NCBI GenBank assembly: GCA_022841825.1
Contig: JALHQT010000008.1
Span: forward strand, 248,001 to 312,000
Length of the DNA: 64,000 nt
Reading direction: 5' to 3'
Source: Anaerolineae bacterium
Lineage (GTDB): Bacteria > Chloroflexota > Anaerolineae > Aggregatilineales > Phototrophicaceae
The position numbers were made by a program, and so were the translations under genes. Under the pieces are notes generated by a model. The model made no database searches, was not told the DNA's origin, and was given only the letters and a program-made list of their open reading frames with translations. Positions within the stretch are counted from its first letter, which is position 1, and every line of letters starts with the position of its first letter. Positions 17,235 through 25,434 of this stretch are shown here, in pieces.

Positions 17235-17630
17235 ATGTTTGGGCAAGCAACACCGATGCGCGTGCTGATTGCCGACCAACAGCCCAACGTCCGGCAGGCG
17301 CTCTGGCTGGTTTGTGAGCAGGGACTTGGCTTAGTGGTAGTCGCCGAGGCGGCAAATACTGGCACCCTGCTCACCCTACTGAAGGCAACGCACCCAGACC
17401 TGCTCATACTGGAATGGGGGCTTCCGGGTCTTGAAACTCCCGATCTCGTCCGCGCGCTGCTGCTGGACATACCGTTGACGATCATCGCGGTAGGCGCGCA
17501 GCAGGAAGATCGAATCGCCGCCCTCAGCGCAGGGGTGGACTATTTCGTCTACAAAGGCGATCCGCCTGAGAAGCTGTTTGACATCCTGCACAGCGCCATG
17601 AATGCGCCGCCGCAGAGGGACATCCCATGA
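17235..17630 (+). CDS. stand-alone receiver domain with Glu at the phosphorylation site
   Basis: 131 residues; the fold is a CheY-like receiver with no output domain. The phospho-acceptor position reads LLILE60WGLPG where a typical sequence has LMDLxMPG, so the Asp is Glu. The acidic pair is D14-Q15, and the switch Thr/Ser is Gly (AVGAQQ), while the Lys is kept (YFVYKG). It therefore cannot work as a normal phospho-switch and may sit fixed in an active-like form. The stop overlaps the start of the following transporter (ATGA), so the two are co-translated and may interact. Confidence 0.8.
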   Translation: MFGQATPMRVLIADQQPNVRQALWLVCEQGLGLVVVAEAANTGTLLTLLKATHPDLLILEWGLPGLETPDLVRALLLDIPLTIIAVGAQQEDRIAALSAGVDYFVYKGDPPEKLFDILHSAMNAPPQRDIP

Positions 17631-18892
17631 ACGTCGCACTCATTTCGCTGCTGGCACTGGTCGCCGCCGTACTCCTGAGTGGATTCCGGCGTGTCAACAT
17701 CGGCATCATCGCACTGGGGTTCGCCTGGGTCATCGGGCACTATATCGCCGGTCAGCCCATCGCATTTCTGCTGGAGAGCTTCCCCCTCAACCTCGCCGCC
17801 ATGCTTTTCGGCGTGTCGTTTCTCTTCGGCATCGCCGAGCAGAATGGGTCACTGCGCCGCATCACCTATCGAGTCATGCGGCTGGTACGCGGGCGCGCCG
17901 CGCTGATGCCATTGGTGTTCTTCGTCCTCGCCGCCCTGCTTTCGACCAGCGGCGCGGGCAATATCGCGACGGTCGCAGTCCTCGCGCCGATGGCAATGGC
18001 GACGGCGGGCGAGATGCGCATTAATGCCCTGCTGATGTCGATCATGCTTGCCAACGGCGCGAACGCGGGCACGTTTTCGCCCATCGCGCCGACGGGCATC
18101 ATTGCCAACAGCCTGATCCAGCAGATCGGCGTCGAGATGCAGCCCTGGACGCAGGTCTATCTCCCGACACTGCTGGCGCAAACCTTCGTCGCTCTGGTCA
18201 GCTACGGAGTCTTCGGCGGCATCGCGCTCTGGCGACACCATGAGGGTGATGGCGAGGGAGCCGCAGGTTCCCACGCCATCGAGCCAATCACGGCTGCCAA
18301 CGTCATGACTCTGCTGTGCATCGCCATCTTCATCGTCGGCGTCGTCTTCTTCAAGGCGGATGCCGCTTTTCTGACGATTTCGCTGGCGATCCTGCTCTGT
18401 ATCCTGGGCATGGGCGACCAGGAAGCGGCGGTCAAGGCGGCTCCCTGGAATACCATCCTGATGGTCTGCGGCGTGAGCGTCCTGATCGCCGTTCTGCAAG
18501 CGACGGGCGGGCTTGACCTCTTCACCTCGCTGCTCGCACGGGTGTCAACGCTGGCGACCGTGACTGGCGTGATCGCGCTGGCGGCGGCGCTGCTGTCCGT
18601 CTATTCCAGCTCTTCGGGCGTGGTGATGCCCGCCTTTATCCCGCTCATTCCGGGGCTGATCGCGCAGCTTGGCGGTGGCAGCCCGGTCGCGCTCGTCTCG
18701 TCCATCAACGTCGGCAGCCATCTGGTCGATGTCAGCCCGCTCTCGACGCTCGGCGCGCTCTGCATCGCCAACGCGCCGCCGGGCGAAGACCGCGACCGCC
18801 TCTTCCGCAGGCTGCTCTATTACGGGCTGTCAATGTCGCTGGTGAGCGCGCTGGTGTGCTGGTTCTTCTTCGGTGTGCTGCTCGGCGGTTGA
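17627..18892 (+). CDS. SLC13/MatC-like dicarboxylate permease
   Basis: 421 residues, about 11-12 membrane helices. 'STSGAGNIATVAVLAPMAMA' and 'NVGSHLVDVSPLSTLGALCIANAP' are the two repeated hairpin/unwound-helix segments of the ion transporter superfamily, and the N-terminus fits the MatC (malonate/dicarboxylate carrier) family. It is likely to import a C3-C4 dicarboxylate with sodium or protons. The start overlaps the stop of the receiver gene by four bases and the ZIP transporter gene follows after 15 bases, so all three are one operon. Confidence 0.8.
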   Translation: MNVALISLLALVAAVLLSGFRRVNIGIIALGFAWVIGHYIAGQPIAFLLESFPLNLAAMLFGVSFLFGIAEQNGSLRRITYRVMRLVRGRAALMPLVFFVLAALLSTSGAGNIATVAVLAPMAMATAGEMRINALLMSIMLANGANAGTFSPIAPTGIIANSLIQQIGVEMQPWTQVYLPTLLAQTFVALVSYGVFGGIALWRHHEGDGEGAAGSHAIEPITAANVMTLLCIAIFIVGVVFFKADAAFLTISLAILLCILGMGDQEAAVKAAPWNTILMVCGVSVLIAVLQATGGLDLFTSLLARVSTLATVTGVIALAAALLSVYSSSSGVVMPAFIPLIPGLIAQLGGGSPVALVSSINVGSHLVDVSPLSTLGALCIANAPPGEDRDRLFRRLLYYGLSMSLVSALVCWFFFGVLLGG

Positions 18893-18907
18893 GCGGGAAA
18901 GAAAAAC

Positions 18908-19723
18908 ATGATTATCGAGATGCTGCAATCACTCCCCCCAATTGGGCAAGCCATCGCCGCCACATTGTTCACGTGGGGCGTGACGGCGCTCGGCGCAGCG
19001 GCGGTCTTCACCACGCGCGAGATCAGCCCCAAGTTACTCGATTCAATGCTCGGATTTGCGGGCGGCGTCATGATCGCCGCGAGCTTCTGGTCGCTGCTCG
19101 CGCCTGCGATTGAGCATGCCGAAGGCGGCTTACTCCCAGCCTGGGTGCCCGCGTGTACGGGTTTCCTGGCGGGCGGCATCGTCCTGCGCCTGATCGATAA
19201 GGTGCTCCCGCATCTTCACATCGGCTTTCCGCGACGCGAAGCCGAAGGCATCCGAACGGGCTGGCAGCGTGCGGTGCTGCTGGTAATGGCGATCACCCTG
19301 CATAACATCCCCGAAGGACTCGCGATTGGCATCGCATTCGGTGCGGTGGCGGCAGGAATTCCATCCGCCACGTTTGCAGGCGCGATTGCGCTGGCGCTGG
19401 GGATCGGACTCCAGAACTTTCCCGAAGGTGTCGCGGTGGCAGTTCCCTTGCGGCGCGAGGGCATGTCGCGGATCAAGAGCTTCTGGTACGGGCAGCTATC
19501 GGGCGCGGTCGAACCGATCGCTGCCGCAGTCGGTGCGCTTGCGGTCATTTCGATGCGTCCGCTCTTGCCATATGCCCTCAGCTTTGCGGCAGGCGCGATG
19601 ATCTTTGTCGTCGTTGAAGAAGTGATTCCCGAGTCTCAGCGCGGCGGTCACACCGACCTCGCAACCATGGGGGCGATGCTCGGATTTGCGACTATGATGC
19701 TGCTCGATGTCGCGCTTGGATAG
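18908..19723 (+). CDS. ZIP-family divalent metal transporter
   Basis: 271 residues with eight membrane helices. The metal-binding motifs of helices 4 and 5 are plain: '[11 protein letters not shown]' and '[14 protein letters not shown]', with N, E and H/Q ligands. The second motif has Q-N-F instead of H-N-x, as in the ZupT/GufA group of prokaryotic ZIPs. It moves zinc or related ions into the cytoplasm. It is followed on the opposite strand by CorA- and VIT1-type genes, so the 18.9-22.1 kb stretch is a metal-transport cluster. Confidence 0.9.
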   Translation: MIIEMLQSLPPIGQAIAATLFTWGVTALGAAAVFTTREISPKLLDSMLGFAGGVMIAASFWSLLAPAIEHAEGGLLPAWVPACTGFLAGGIVLRLIDKVLPHLHIGFPRREAEGIRTGWQRAVLLVMAITLHNIPEGLAIGIAFGAVAAGIPSATFAGAIALALGIGLQNFPEGVAVAVPLRREGMSRIKSFWYGQLSGAVEPIAAAVGALAVISMRPLLPYALSFAAGAMIFVVVEEVIPESQRGGHTDLATMGAMLGFATMMLLDVALG

Positions 19724-19748
19724 GACAGATCCCTACACGCCACGTGTT

Positions 19749-20681
19749 TCACATCCAGCGACGCCGCCAAAAGATATAGCCGACCGCAGCCGAAACGCCG
19801 AGCGAAAGCACCATAAGAATGGGAAACGCGGCTGGGGAGTCCTGCATGGGCAGCAGAACATTCATCCCGTAAATGCTGGCGACCATCGTAGGAAGGCTGA
19901 GAACAATCGTGATCGCCGCGAGGAATTTCATCACGACATTCAGGTTGTTGGAGATGATGGAAGCGAACGCATCCATCATCTGACTCAGAATTCCCTCCGT
20001 GATCGTCGTGATTTCGACGGCTTGCATCGTTTCGATGACAACCTGATTCAGAAGTTCGTGATCCTCCGCCAACATCTCGAAGTGTTCATTCTGTCTGAGT
20101 TGATCCAACAAGAGCGCATTAGAGTTCAGTCCGGTCGTGAAATAGACAAGACTCTTCTGCAATTTGAGCAGCACGAACAATTCCTGGTTTCGCTGCGCCA
20201 CCGACAGCTTGTCCTCTGCCACCTCAAGGACTGCCTTAAGGTGCCCGAGCTGCGACAGAAAATCCTCGGCAGTCGCAAGCAGGGCGTAAAGCACAAATCG
20301 CTCTGGTCGCAGAAAACCAGCATCGCCCCGACTCAGCCCAGTGAGCTTTTCCAGCAATGGCGCTGGGTGATTGCAGACGGTGATGATGTGATCGGGTATC
20401 AAGAGAATGCTTAGCGCTGTGGTCTTGTAGCCATCGCCAGGCGTCCTGGAGAGATGATAGGGGATGCGCAAGACAATCAGTTCGACACTGCCGCTGGTTT
20501 CATAGCGCGCCAATTCGTCGAGGTCGAGGACATGCGTAACAAAGCGATCTGGAATCCCAAAGCGCGTTCGTAAAACCTGCAAGTTGTCTTCTGTTGGGGA
20601 CTCGATCCATACCCAACATCCAGCTTGCAAGGTCTCGCGCCGCTCAAGCCCAAGGGAGGTCTGCTGATAGAAGTGGATCAC
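19749..20681 (-). CDS. CorA-family magnesium/divalent cation transporter
   Basis: 310 residues if the GTG at 20681 is used (AAGG 8 bases upstream); the frame extends to 20735. A large N-terminal cytoplasmic alpha/beta domain is followed by a long coiled helix and two C-terminal membrane helices, with the pore signature YGMNV between them (GMN motif). The C-terminus is basic (FWRRRWM). This is the full CorA layout, forming pentameric Mg2+ or Co2+/Ni2+ channels. It converges with the ZIP gene. Confidence 0.9.
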   Translation of the reverse strand: MIHFYQQTSLGLERRETLQAGCWVWIESPTEDNLQVLRTRFGIPDRFVTHVLDLDELARYETSGSVELIVLRIPYHLSRTPGDGYKTTALSILLIPDHIITVCNHPAPLLEKLTGLSRGDAGFLRPERFVLYALLATAEDFLSQLGHLKAVLEVAEDKLSVAQRNQELFVLLKLQKSLVYFTTGLNSNALLLDQLRQNEHFEMLAEDHELLNQVVIETMQAVEITTITEGILSQMMDAFASIISNNLNVVMKFLAAITIVLSLPTMVASIYGMNVLLPMQDSPAAFPILMVLSLGVSAAVGYIFWRRRWM

Positions 20682-20832
20682 ACATTCACCTTCACATGCA
20701 TTCGTAACACACAGTAATGTGGAAGAGACGCCCATGAGTCATCCTGTTATCTTCGTCCTCATGAGACGGCTCGATATCGTCAGAATTCAGCGGGCAGGAA
20801 CTGCTCGCTTTGGGGTGACTTTGAGCAATTTA

Positions 20833-21348
20833 TCACCCAAACTCGCGCAAAAGCTTACGCGCCCGCGAAGCAACCGATTTCTTCGCGTGCTGCTCGTAGC
20901 GCTTCAAGATCGCGTGAAACTCGTGACGCAGCGCCGTATCTTGTCTTGCGAAATGCGCCAAGCTTTCCAGCGTCAGATTGACCACGATCCAATCATCATA
21001 CGTGGCGAGGATGCGCTTGAGGAGTGCGATGGCGCGCGGCTGCTGGTCAAGAGTCAGCGGCACTTCGCCCAATATCTGCGCCAGATGCCACTGTACGGAG
21101 TGCTGGTCGATCTGCGCGACATCCGTCAGCAGGCGTTCGACATAAGGAATGAACCACTCCGGCTGCTCGCGAGCGACCTTTTCCAGCGCGTCGCCCGCCC
21201 GCATCCGCACAATCTCGTCCTCGTCGAATATGTACGAGAAGAGTTCTGCAAGAAGACTGCGTTCCGCCAGCACCCAACTCACGACCTCTTCCGTTCGACC
21301 GAGGGATCGTCGATCTCCACCGGAGAGTGCTTCTCGAATCGCCCCCAT
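20833..21348 (-). CDS. helical-repeat (HEAT-like) protein
   Basis: 171 residues from the ATG at 21348, preceded by AGGGGG at about 7 bases; the open frame upstream of that start overlaps the next gene and is unlikely to be coding. The chain is a series of paired helices ('MRAGDALEKVAREQPEWFIPYVERLL', 'VNLTLESLAHFARQ...ALRHEFHAILKRY'), as in HEAT or armadillo-type repeats. Such proteins are adaptors. The position between CorA and VIT1 genes suggests a link to metal transport, but nothing in the sequence shows one. Confidence 0.65.
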   Translation of the reverse strand: MGAIREALSGGDRRSLGRTEEVVSWVLAERSLLAELFSYIFDEDEIVRMRAGDALEKVAREQPEWFIPYVERLLTDVAQIDQHSVQWHLAQILGEVPLTLDQQPRAIALLKRILATYDDWIVVNLTLESLAHFARQDTALRHEFHAILKRYEQHAKKSVASRARKLLREFG

Positions 21349-21401
21349 CGTTAACCCCCTAAGACTACCCATGACGCCAGGGCACCTATGAGGCAGGAGC
21401 G

Positions 21402-22097
21402 CTAGACCGCAGTGCCGAACAATGACCCCACAACAGCAGTCAGGAACATCGCCAGTGCTCCCCAGAATGCGACGCGCACCGTTGATCGAAGGATTGGCGC
21501 GCCGCCCGTCCAGGCGGAAAGCGCACCCAGGACCGCGAGAAAGATCAGTGCCGTCGCCGTCACTGCCCAAACGAGCGCCGAGTCCGGAACGAGGATGACG
21601 GTGAGGAGCGGTAAGGCAGCCCCGATCGCAAACGATGCCGCCGACGCAAGCGCCGCCTGGACAGGACGAGCGCTCATGATCGACGAAATGCCGAGTTCAT
21701 CGCTGGCGTGGGCACCGAGCGCATCGTGCGCCATCAACTGTTGGGCGACCTGTTTCGCCAGCACAGGCTCAACACCCCGTTTCTCGTAGATAGCAGCCAG
21801 CTCTTCCAACTCATACTCAGCATCGGTGGCGAGTTCATGACGCTCGCGTGCCAGTTCCGCTTTCTCGGTATCCGCCTGCGAACTGACTGAAACGTACTCA
21901 CCCGCCGCCATCGACATCGCGCCCGCAACCAAGCCCGCGATTCCGGCGATCATCACGTCGCCGCGCGCCGCATTCGCCGCAGCCACACCGACGATGAGGC
22001 TCGCCGTAGAAACGATGCCATCATTCGCCCCCAGTACTGCGGCGCGCAGCCATCCAATCCGTCCTGTCAGATGCCGCTCAAGATGCCTGCTTCTCAT
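21402..22097 (-). CDS. VIT1/CCC1-family iron/manganese transporter
   Basis: 231 residues from the ATG at 22097, with AGGGA about 8 bases upstream. 'VLGANDGIVSTASLIVGVAAA' is the first helix with its conserved Asp, 'GMSMAAGEYVSVSSQADTEKAEL' (here AGAMSMAAGEYVS) the second, followed by the amphipathic metal-binding domain 'ELAAIYEKRGVEPVLAKQVAQQLM' and three further helices. Family members export Fe2+ or Mn2+ from the cytoplasm. It is transcribed away from the gene at 22353. Confidence 0.92.
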   Translation of the reverse strand: MRSRHLERHLTGRIGWLRAAVLGANDGIVSTASLIVGVAAANAARGDVMIAGIAGLVAGAMSMAAGEYVSVSSQADTEKAELARERHELATDAEYELEELAAIYEKRGVEPVLAKQVAQQLMAHDALGAHASDELGISSIMSARPVQAALASAASFAIGAALPLLTVILVPDSALVWAVTATALIFLAVLGALSAWTGGAPILRSTVRVAFWGALAMFLTAVVGSLFGTAV

Positions 22098-22254
22098 GAC
22101 ATTATCCCTGTCTTTCCAACGATGGTCGTGACTAGAAGCGCAACCACCCGATCCTAAGTATGCCCCGTGCATGAATCGGCGGATAGTGAATTTTGTCACT
22201 CAAGTGTGCATCTGGCGATGGATCTTGTGCCCGCCCCAGAGCAGGAACATCCCT

Positions 22255-22266
22255 GGTCAGATGACC
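22255..22266. promoter_or_regulatory. palindromic operator GGTCAGATGACC
   Basis: A complete GGTC(A/G)NNTGACC box in the divergent gap between the VIT1-type gene and the membrane protein gene at 22353, with flanks CCT and GGG. It ends 48 bases before TATGCT at 22315-22320, which I read as the -10 element of the rightward gene. The -35 region (ATTGTG) is poor, as expected for an activator-dependent promoter. Confidence 0.6.
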
Positions 22267-22314
22267 GGGAGAAAGACCCGATCATTGGCTGATTGTGTTC
22301 TGGGTCGGAGCGAT

Positions 22315-22320
22315 TATGCT
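22315..22320 (+). promoter_or_regulatory. -10-like hexamer TATGCT
   Basis: TATGCT lies 33 bases before the ATG at 22353 and exactly 48 bases after the operator at 22255-22266. The same hexamer at the same distance occurs at 31480, and GATACT at 37308. Confidence 0.45.
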
Positions 22321-22352
22321 CAGATCAGGAACTCAGTCAGAAAGGCTCCATT

Positions 22353-23228
22353 ATGCTCGCACGCAGTCGAACGTTGCTGTGGTTATGCCTCACCGCCGTC
22401 ATCAGCATTCTGATGGTCTGGGCATCACTATCAGGTGCCTTTGGCGAAAACTTCTATGCGCGCGACGTCACCATCATAGGCGCAAGCACCAGCGGGCAAG
22501 ACCTCTTCAATCTGCTGTTCGTGCTGCCGCTTTTCCTGGTTTCCGCCGTCTTCACCGTTCGTCGGGCGGGCTGGGCACTACCCGTCTGGTTAGGCTGTCT
22601 CGCCTACATCCTGTATGGCTACCTCGTCCTCGCCTTTGGCATCTATTTCAACGGTATGTTCCTGGTCTATGTGGCGCTGGTTGGCTTGACTCTCTACACG
22701 CTCATCCTCGCCATTCCGCATATTGACGCGCAGGAAGTGATGGATGCGATGAGTGGAAAGACGCCAACGCATGTACTTCAGGCGCTGATCGTCTTCATAG
22801 CGGTACTCTTCAAGGTTCTGTGGTTGAGCATGGTGATCCCCTCGCTTCAGGCGGGAACGGTGCCGCAGGAGCTGATCGAAAATCGACTGCCGACGCAGCC
22901 CATCCACATCATTGATCTGGCTTGGATCATGCCGGGAATGATCATCACTGTGATCGCCATGTTCCGGCGCTCACCAATCGCGTTCGTTCTCGCGCCTGCC
23001 TTCGCCGTCCTGACCGTCCTGATGGCGGCTGCGCTCGGCGCGATGACGTTGAATGTCGTGCGCCTCGGTCTGGCGACCGATCTGACGCTGCTAGCGATCT
23101 TCGGAGTACTGATGCTCGCCTGTTTGGGCGCCTTCGTGTGGTACGAGCAAGCCGCCGAGCAGCATGCAGCGTCGCCCGAAACGCCCTATGGGGCGCAAAC
23201 ACGCCGCCTCGATTCTGTGCACGTTTAG
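22353..23228 (+). CDS. seven- to eight-helix membrane protein, function unknown
   Basis: 291 residues from the ATG at 22353 (AAAGG 8 bases upstream). About seven or eight membrane helices. The first half ('DLFNLLFVLPLFLVSAVFTVRRAGWALPVW', 'YILYGYLVLAFG', 'FLVYVALVGLTLYTL') matches, residue by residue in pattern, the protein at 26677-27480, so the two are paralogues. I know no function for the family. It is the first gene after the operator at 22255 and is followed by the DUF6544-like gene. Confidence 0.7.
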   Translation: MLARSRTLLWLCLTAVISILMVWASLSGAFGENFYARDVTIIGASTSGQDLFNLLFVLPLFLVSAVFTVRRAGWALPVWLGCLAYILYGYLVLAFGIYFNGMFLVYVALVGLTLYTLILAIPHIDAQEVMDAMSGKTPTHVLQALIVFIAVLFKVLWLSMVIPSLQAGTVPQELIENRLPTQPIHIIDLAWIMPGMIITVIAMFRRSPIAFVLAPAFAVLTVLMAAALGAMTLNVVRLGLATDLTLLAIFGVLMLACLGAFVWYEQAAEQHAASPETPYGAQTRRLDSVHV

Positions 23229-23261
23229 AGTTGAACATTCAATTCACGAGGAGTCCTCTTC

Positions 23262-24098
23262 ATGCTTTCCCGCATCCTGATCATCATCGTCGTCGCGCTG
23301 GTCGTTGTCATCGGCATCGCCTGGCTCGGCTTGCGCGTGCCCGCATCCGCGTTCGCAGCGCCCGACGCGCCAACGGCAGCCGTGACAACCGTCCCCATCC
23401 CCGACGACCTTCCCGCACCCGTCGCACGCTTCGCCCGCGCCGTTTATGGCGATATGCTGCCGAGCGCGCCCACCGCCATGATCACCGGACGCGCACAGGT
23501 CACGATGAACGGCATCACCATGCCCGCGCGCTTCCGCTTCTATTACGACATGGCGCACGGACACTACCATGACATCCAGGTGACGTGGTTCACGATGCCC
23601 GTGATGGGCATCCACGAGCGACTGCTCGATGGTCACGCCATCATTGACATCCCGATCATTGGGCGCACGGAAAACGACCCCTTCACCAACGCCGCGTCCA
23701 TTCAGGGCTTCTGGGCAGAACTCCTCGCCTGGATGCCCGCGCTGGCACTGGGTGACCCGCGCGTGCAGTGGGAGGCAGTCGACGACAACAGCGCCCGCAT
23801 GATCGTGCCGGGTGCCGCGCCGGAAGAGGCGTTTACGCTTACCTTCGACCCGACGACAGGCTATCTCGATACGCTGACGACGCAGCGTTACCAGGGCAGC
23901 GACGGCATCCGTCACCACTGGCAGCCGCGCGCGCTGGAATGGCGCGTGATCGACGGCGTCCCGACGATGGCGCGCTCGTCGATCACCTGGGACGAAACTG
24001 CACCCTGGGTGACCTGGGAGATCGAGCAAGTCGCGCTCAACGTTGATGTCTCGGCACGGCTGGCGCAGTTTGGCGGCGAAGTTGCCGCAGCTTCGTGA
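23262..24098 (+). CDS. DUF6544-like membrane-anchored protein
   Basis: 278 residues with one N-terminal membrane helix (residues 4-24) and a globular remainder. 'PAPVARFARAVYGDMLPSAPTAMITGRAQVTMNGITMPARFRFYYD' and the following 'DIPIIGRTENDPFTNAASIQGFWAELLAWMP' fit the DUF6544 family, whose members have no known activity. GAGGAG precedes the ATG. It shares the transcript of the gene at 22353 (gap 33 bases). The globular part probably lies outside the membrane. Confidence 0.7.
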   Translation: MLSRILIIIVVALVVVIGIAWLGLRVPASAFAAPDAPTAAVTTVPIPDDLPAPVARFARAVYGDMLPSAPTAMITGRAQVTMNGITMPARFRFYYDMAHGHYHDIQVTWFTMPVMGIHERLLDGHAIIDIPIIGRTENDPFTNAASIQGFWAELLAWMPALALGDPRVQWEAVDDNSARMIVPGAAPEEAFTLTFDPTTGYLDTLTTQRYQGSDGIRHHWQPRALEWRVIDGVPTMARSSITWDETAPWVTWEIEQVALNVDVSARLAQFGGEVAAAS

Positions 24099-24152
24099 TG
24101 AACTACGGCTGAGACGCATCCGCGGATGGCAGCCGGAAATGTATGTATACCC

Positions 24153-24164
24153 CGTCATCTGACC
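24153..24164. promoter_or_regulatory. palindromic operator CGTCATCTGACC
   Basis: A near-complete copy of the regional box (first base C instead of G) with flank AGG. It lies 84 bases before the TTG start at 24249. At the standard gap of 48 bases stands CTCAAT (24213), a weak -10; CAATAG is two bases further on. Confidence 0.5.
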
Positions 24165-24248
24165 AGGACGGGAACCCTGCTTCTACCTGTTACGTGGGCT
24201 GCATTCATCAGGCTCAATAGAAGCAGATAAACACGAGGAGTGCTCGCA

Positions 24249-24761
24249 TTGATCACGTTGACATCAGAAGTCTATGTACCCAACACGCGGGGCATCGACA
24301 TCTTCGACTTCATGGTCAAACCCAACGACCGCGCATACCAGCGCTGGTGGCCCGGCATTCATCTGCGCCTCCACAACATCAAGGAAAGCCCCGCCATCGT
24401 CGGCAATGTTCTGATGATGGACGAGTACGTTGGCAGCCGTAGGCTGACCATGCGTGCGGTCGTCACCGAAGCCGTGCCGGGCAAGAAACTCACCTGGCAG
24501 CTTGTGAAGTTCGTGCCGCTGCCCGCCTGGCTGACGCTCGAATTCAAGAATGATGTTGGCGGTGTCATGCTCACCCATACGCTCACGACTGGCTTCGGCG
24601 GCACAAGCAATCTGTTCGACGACCTACTGCGTCTGTATCTGACACCCGAATTTGCGCAGGCACTGGACGAGCACGCCAAGACCGAATTCCCCATGTTGGG
24701 CGAGATGCTGCTGGATGCGCGCCTGTGTCCCAAACCGACCTTTGCCATCGGCGATATCTAG
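24249..24761 (+). CDS. SRPBCC-like small protein
   Basis: 170 residues from the TTG at 24249, with GAGGAG 8 bases upstream; a GTG at 24240 overlaps that ribosome site and is less likely. The pattern 'FDFMVKPNDRAYQRWWPGIHLRLHNI', 'RLTMRAVVTEAVPGKKLTWQLVKF.PLPAWLTLEF' and 'GGVMLTHTLTTGFGG' is that of a START/SRPBCC helix-grip fold, a hydrophobic ligand-binding or lyase fold. No catalytic residues can be named. It heads a row of co-directional genes including a methyltransferase 10 bases downstream. Confidence 0.72.
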   Translation: MITLTSEVYVPNTRGIDIFDFMVKPNDRAYQRWWPGIHLRLHNIKESPAIVGNVLMMDEYVGSRRLTMRAVVTEAVPGKKLTWQLVKFVPLPAWLTLEFKNDVGGVMLTHTLTTGFGGTSNLFDDLLRLYLTPEFAQALDEHAKTEFPMLGEMLLDARLCPKPTFAIGDI

Positions 24762-24771
24762 GGAGGTCATC

Positions 24772-25434
24772 ATGGCAACGAGACAATTCCCTCGTTTGGT
24801 TCTGTTCGGCTTAGTCCTGGCGGGCATCGGCGCGCTCTGGCGGCGGCGGCAGCATCCGCACCTGCCATGCCCATCCAGCCTGAGCTTTCTGCTGGAGAAC
24901 CCGTTCATGAACCGAATTGCGGGCGCGGAACTGCTGCTGGATCGTGCACATGTTACGGCGGGAATGCGCATCCTCGACGTGGGCTGCGGACCCGGGCGCA
25001 TCACGCTGCCGGCCGCGCGTCGCGTCGGCGCGACTGGCGAGGTCGTGGCGCTCGACATTCAGCAGGCGATGCTTCAGCGCGTGCAAAAGAAGATCAGTGC
25101 GCAGGGCGTGACCAATGTCCGACTGCTGCATGCAGGCGCGGGGGACGGCAAAACGGATGCGAACACCTTCGACCGCGCCTTCCTCGTCACCGTATTGGGC
25201 GAAATCCCGGACAAGGTGGCGGCGCTGCGCGAGATTTACCGCGCGCTCAAGCCAGGCGGCATCCTCTCGATCACCGAGGTTTTCCCCGATCCCGACTTTC
25301 AGACTCCAGCGGCAATCCGTGCAATCGCGGATGAAGTCGGCTTCATCCCCCACAATCGCATCGGCACTTTTCCCGCCTTCACCCTGAACCTGTCAAAACC
25401 CGTCACAAGTCGAATTGAGGTGCAGCCAACATGA
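24772..25434 (+). CDS. class I SAM-dependent methyltransferase, membrane-anchored
   Basis: 220 residues from the ATG at 24772 (GGGAGG 5 bases upstream). An N-terminal hydrophobic helix (about 8-22) precedes the Rossmann methyltransferase: motif I 'ILDVGCGPGRITLPAARRV', motif II 'VVALDIQQAML', and the post-motif 'ALREIYRALKPGGILSITEVF'. The UbiE/Methyltransf_11 branch fits best. The membrane helix suggests a lipid or quinone substrate. The stop overlaps the start of the M28 peptidase. Confidence 0.85.
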   Translation: MATRQFPRLVLFGLVLAGIGALWRRRQHPHLPCPSSLSFLLENPFMNRIAGAELLLDRAHVTAGMRILDVGCGPGRITLPAARRVGATGEVVALDIQQAMLQRVQKKISAQGVTNVRLLHAGAGDGKTDANTFDRAFLVTVLGEIPDKVAALREIYRALKPGGILSITEVFPDPDFQTPAAIRAIADEVGFIPHNRIGTFPAFTLNLSKPVTSRIEVQPT

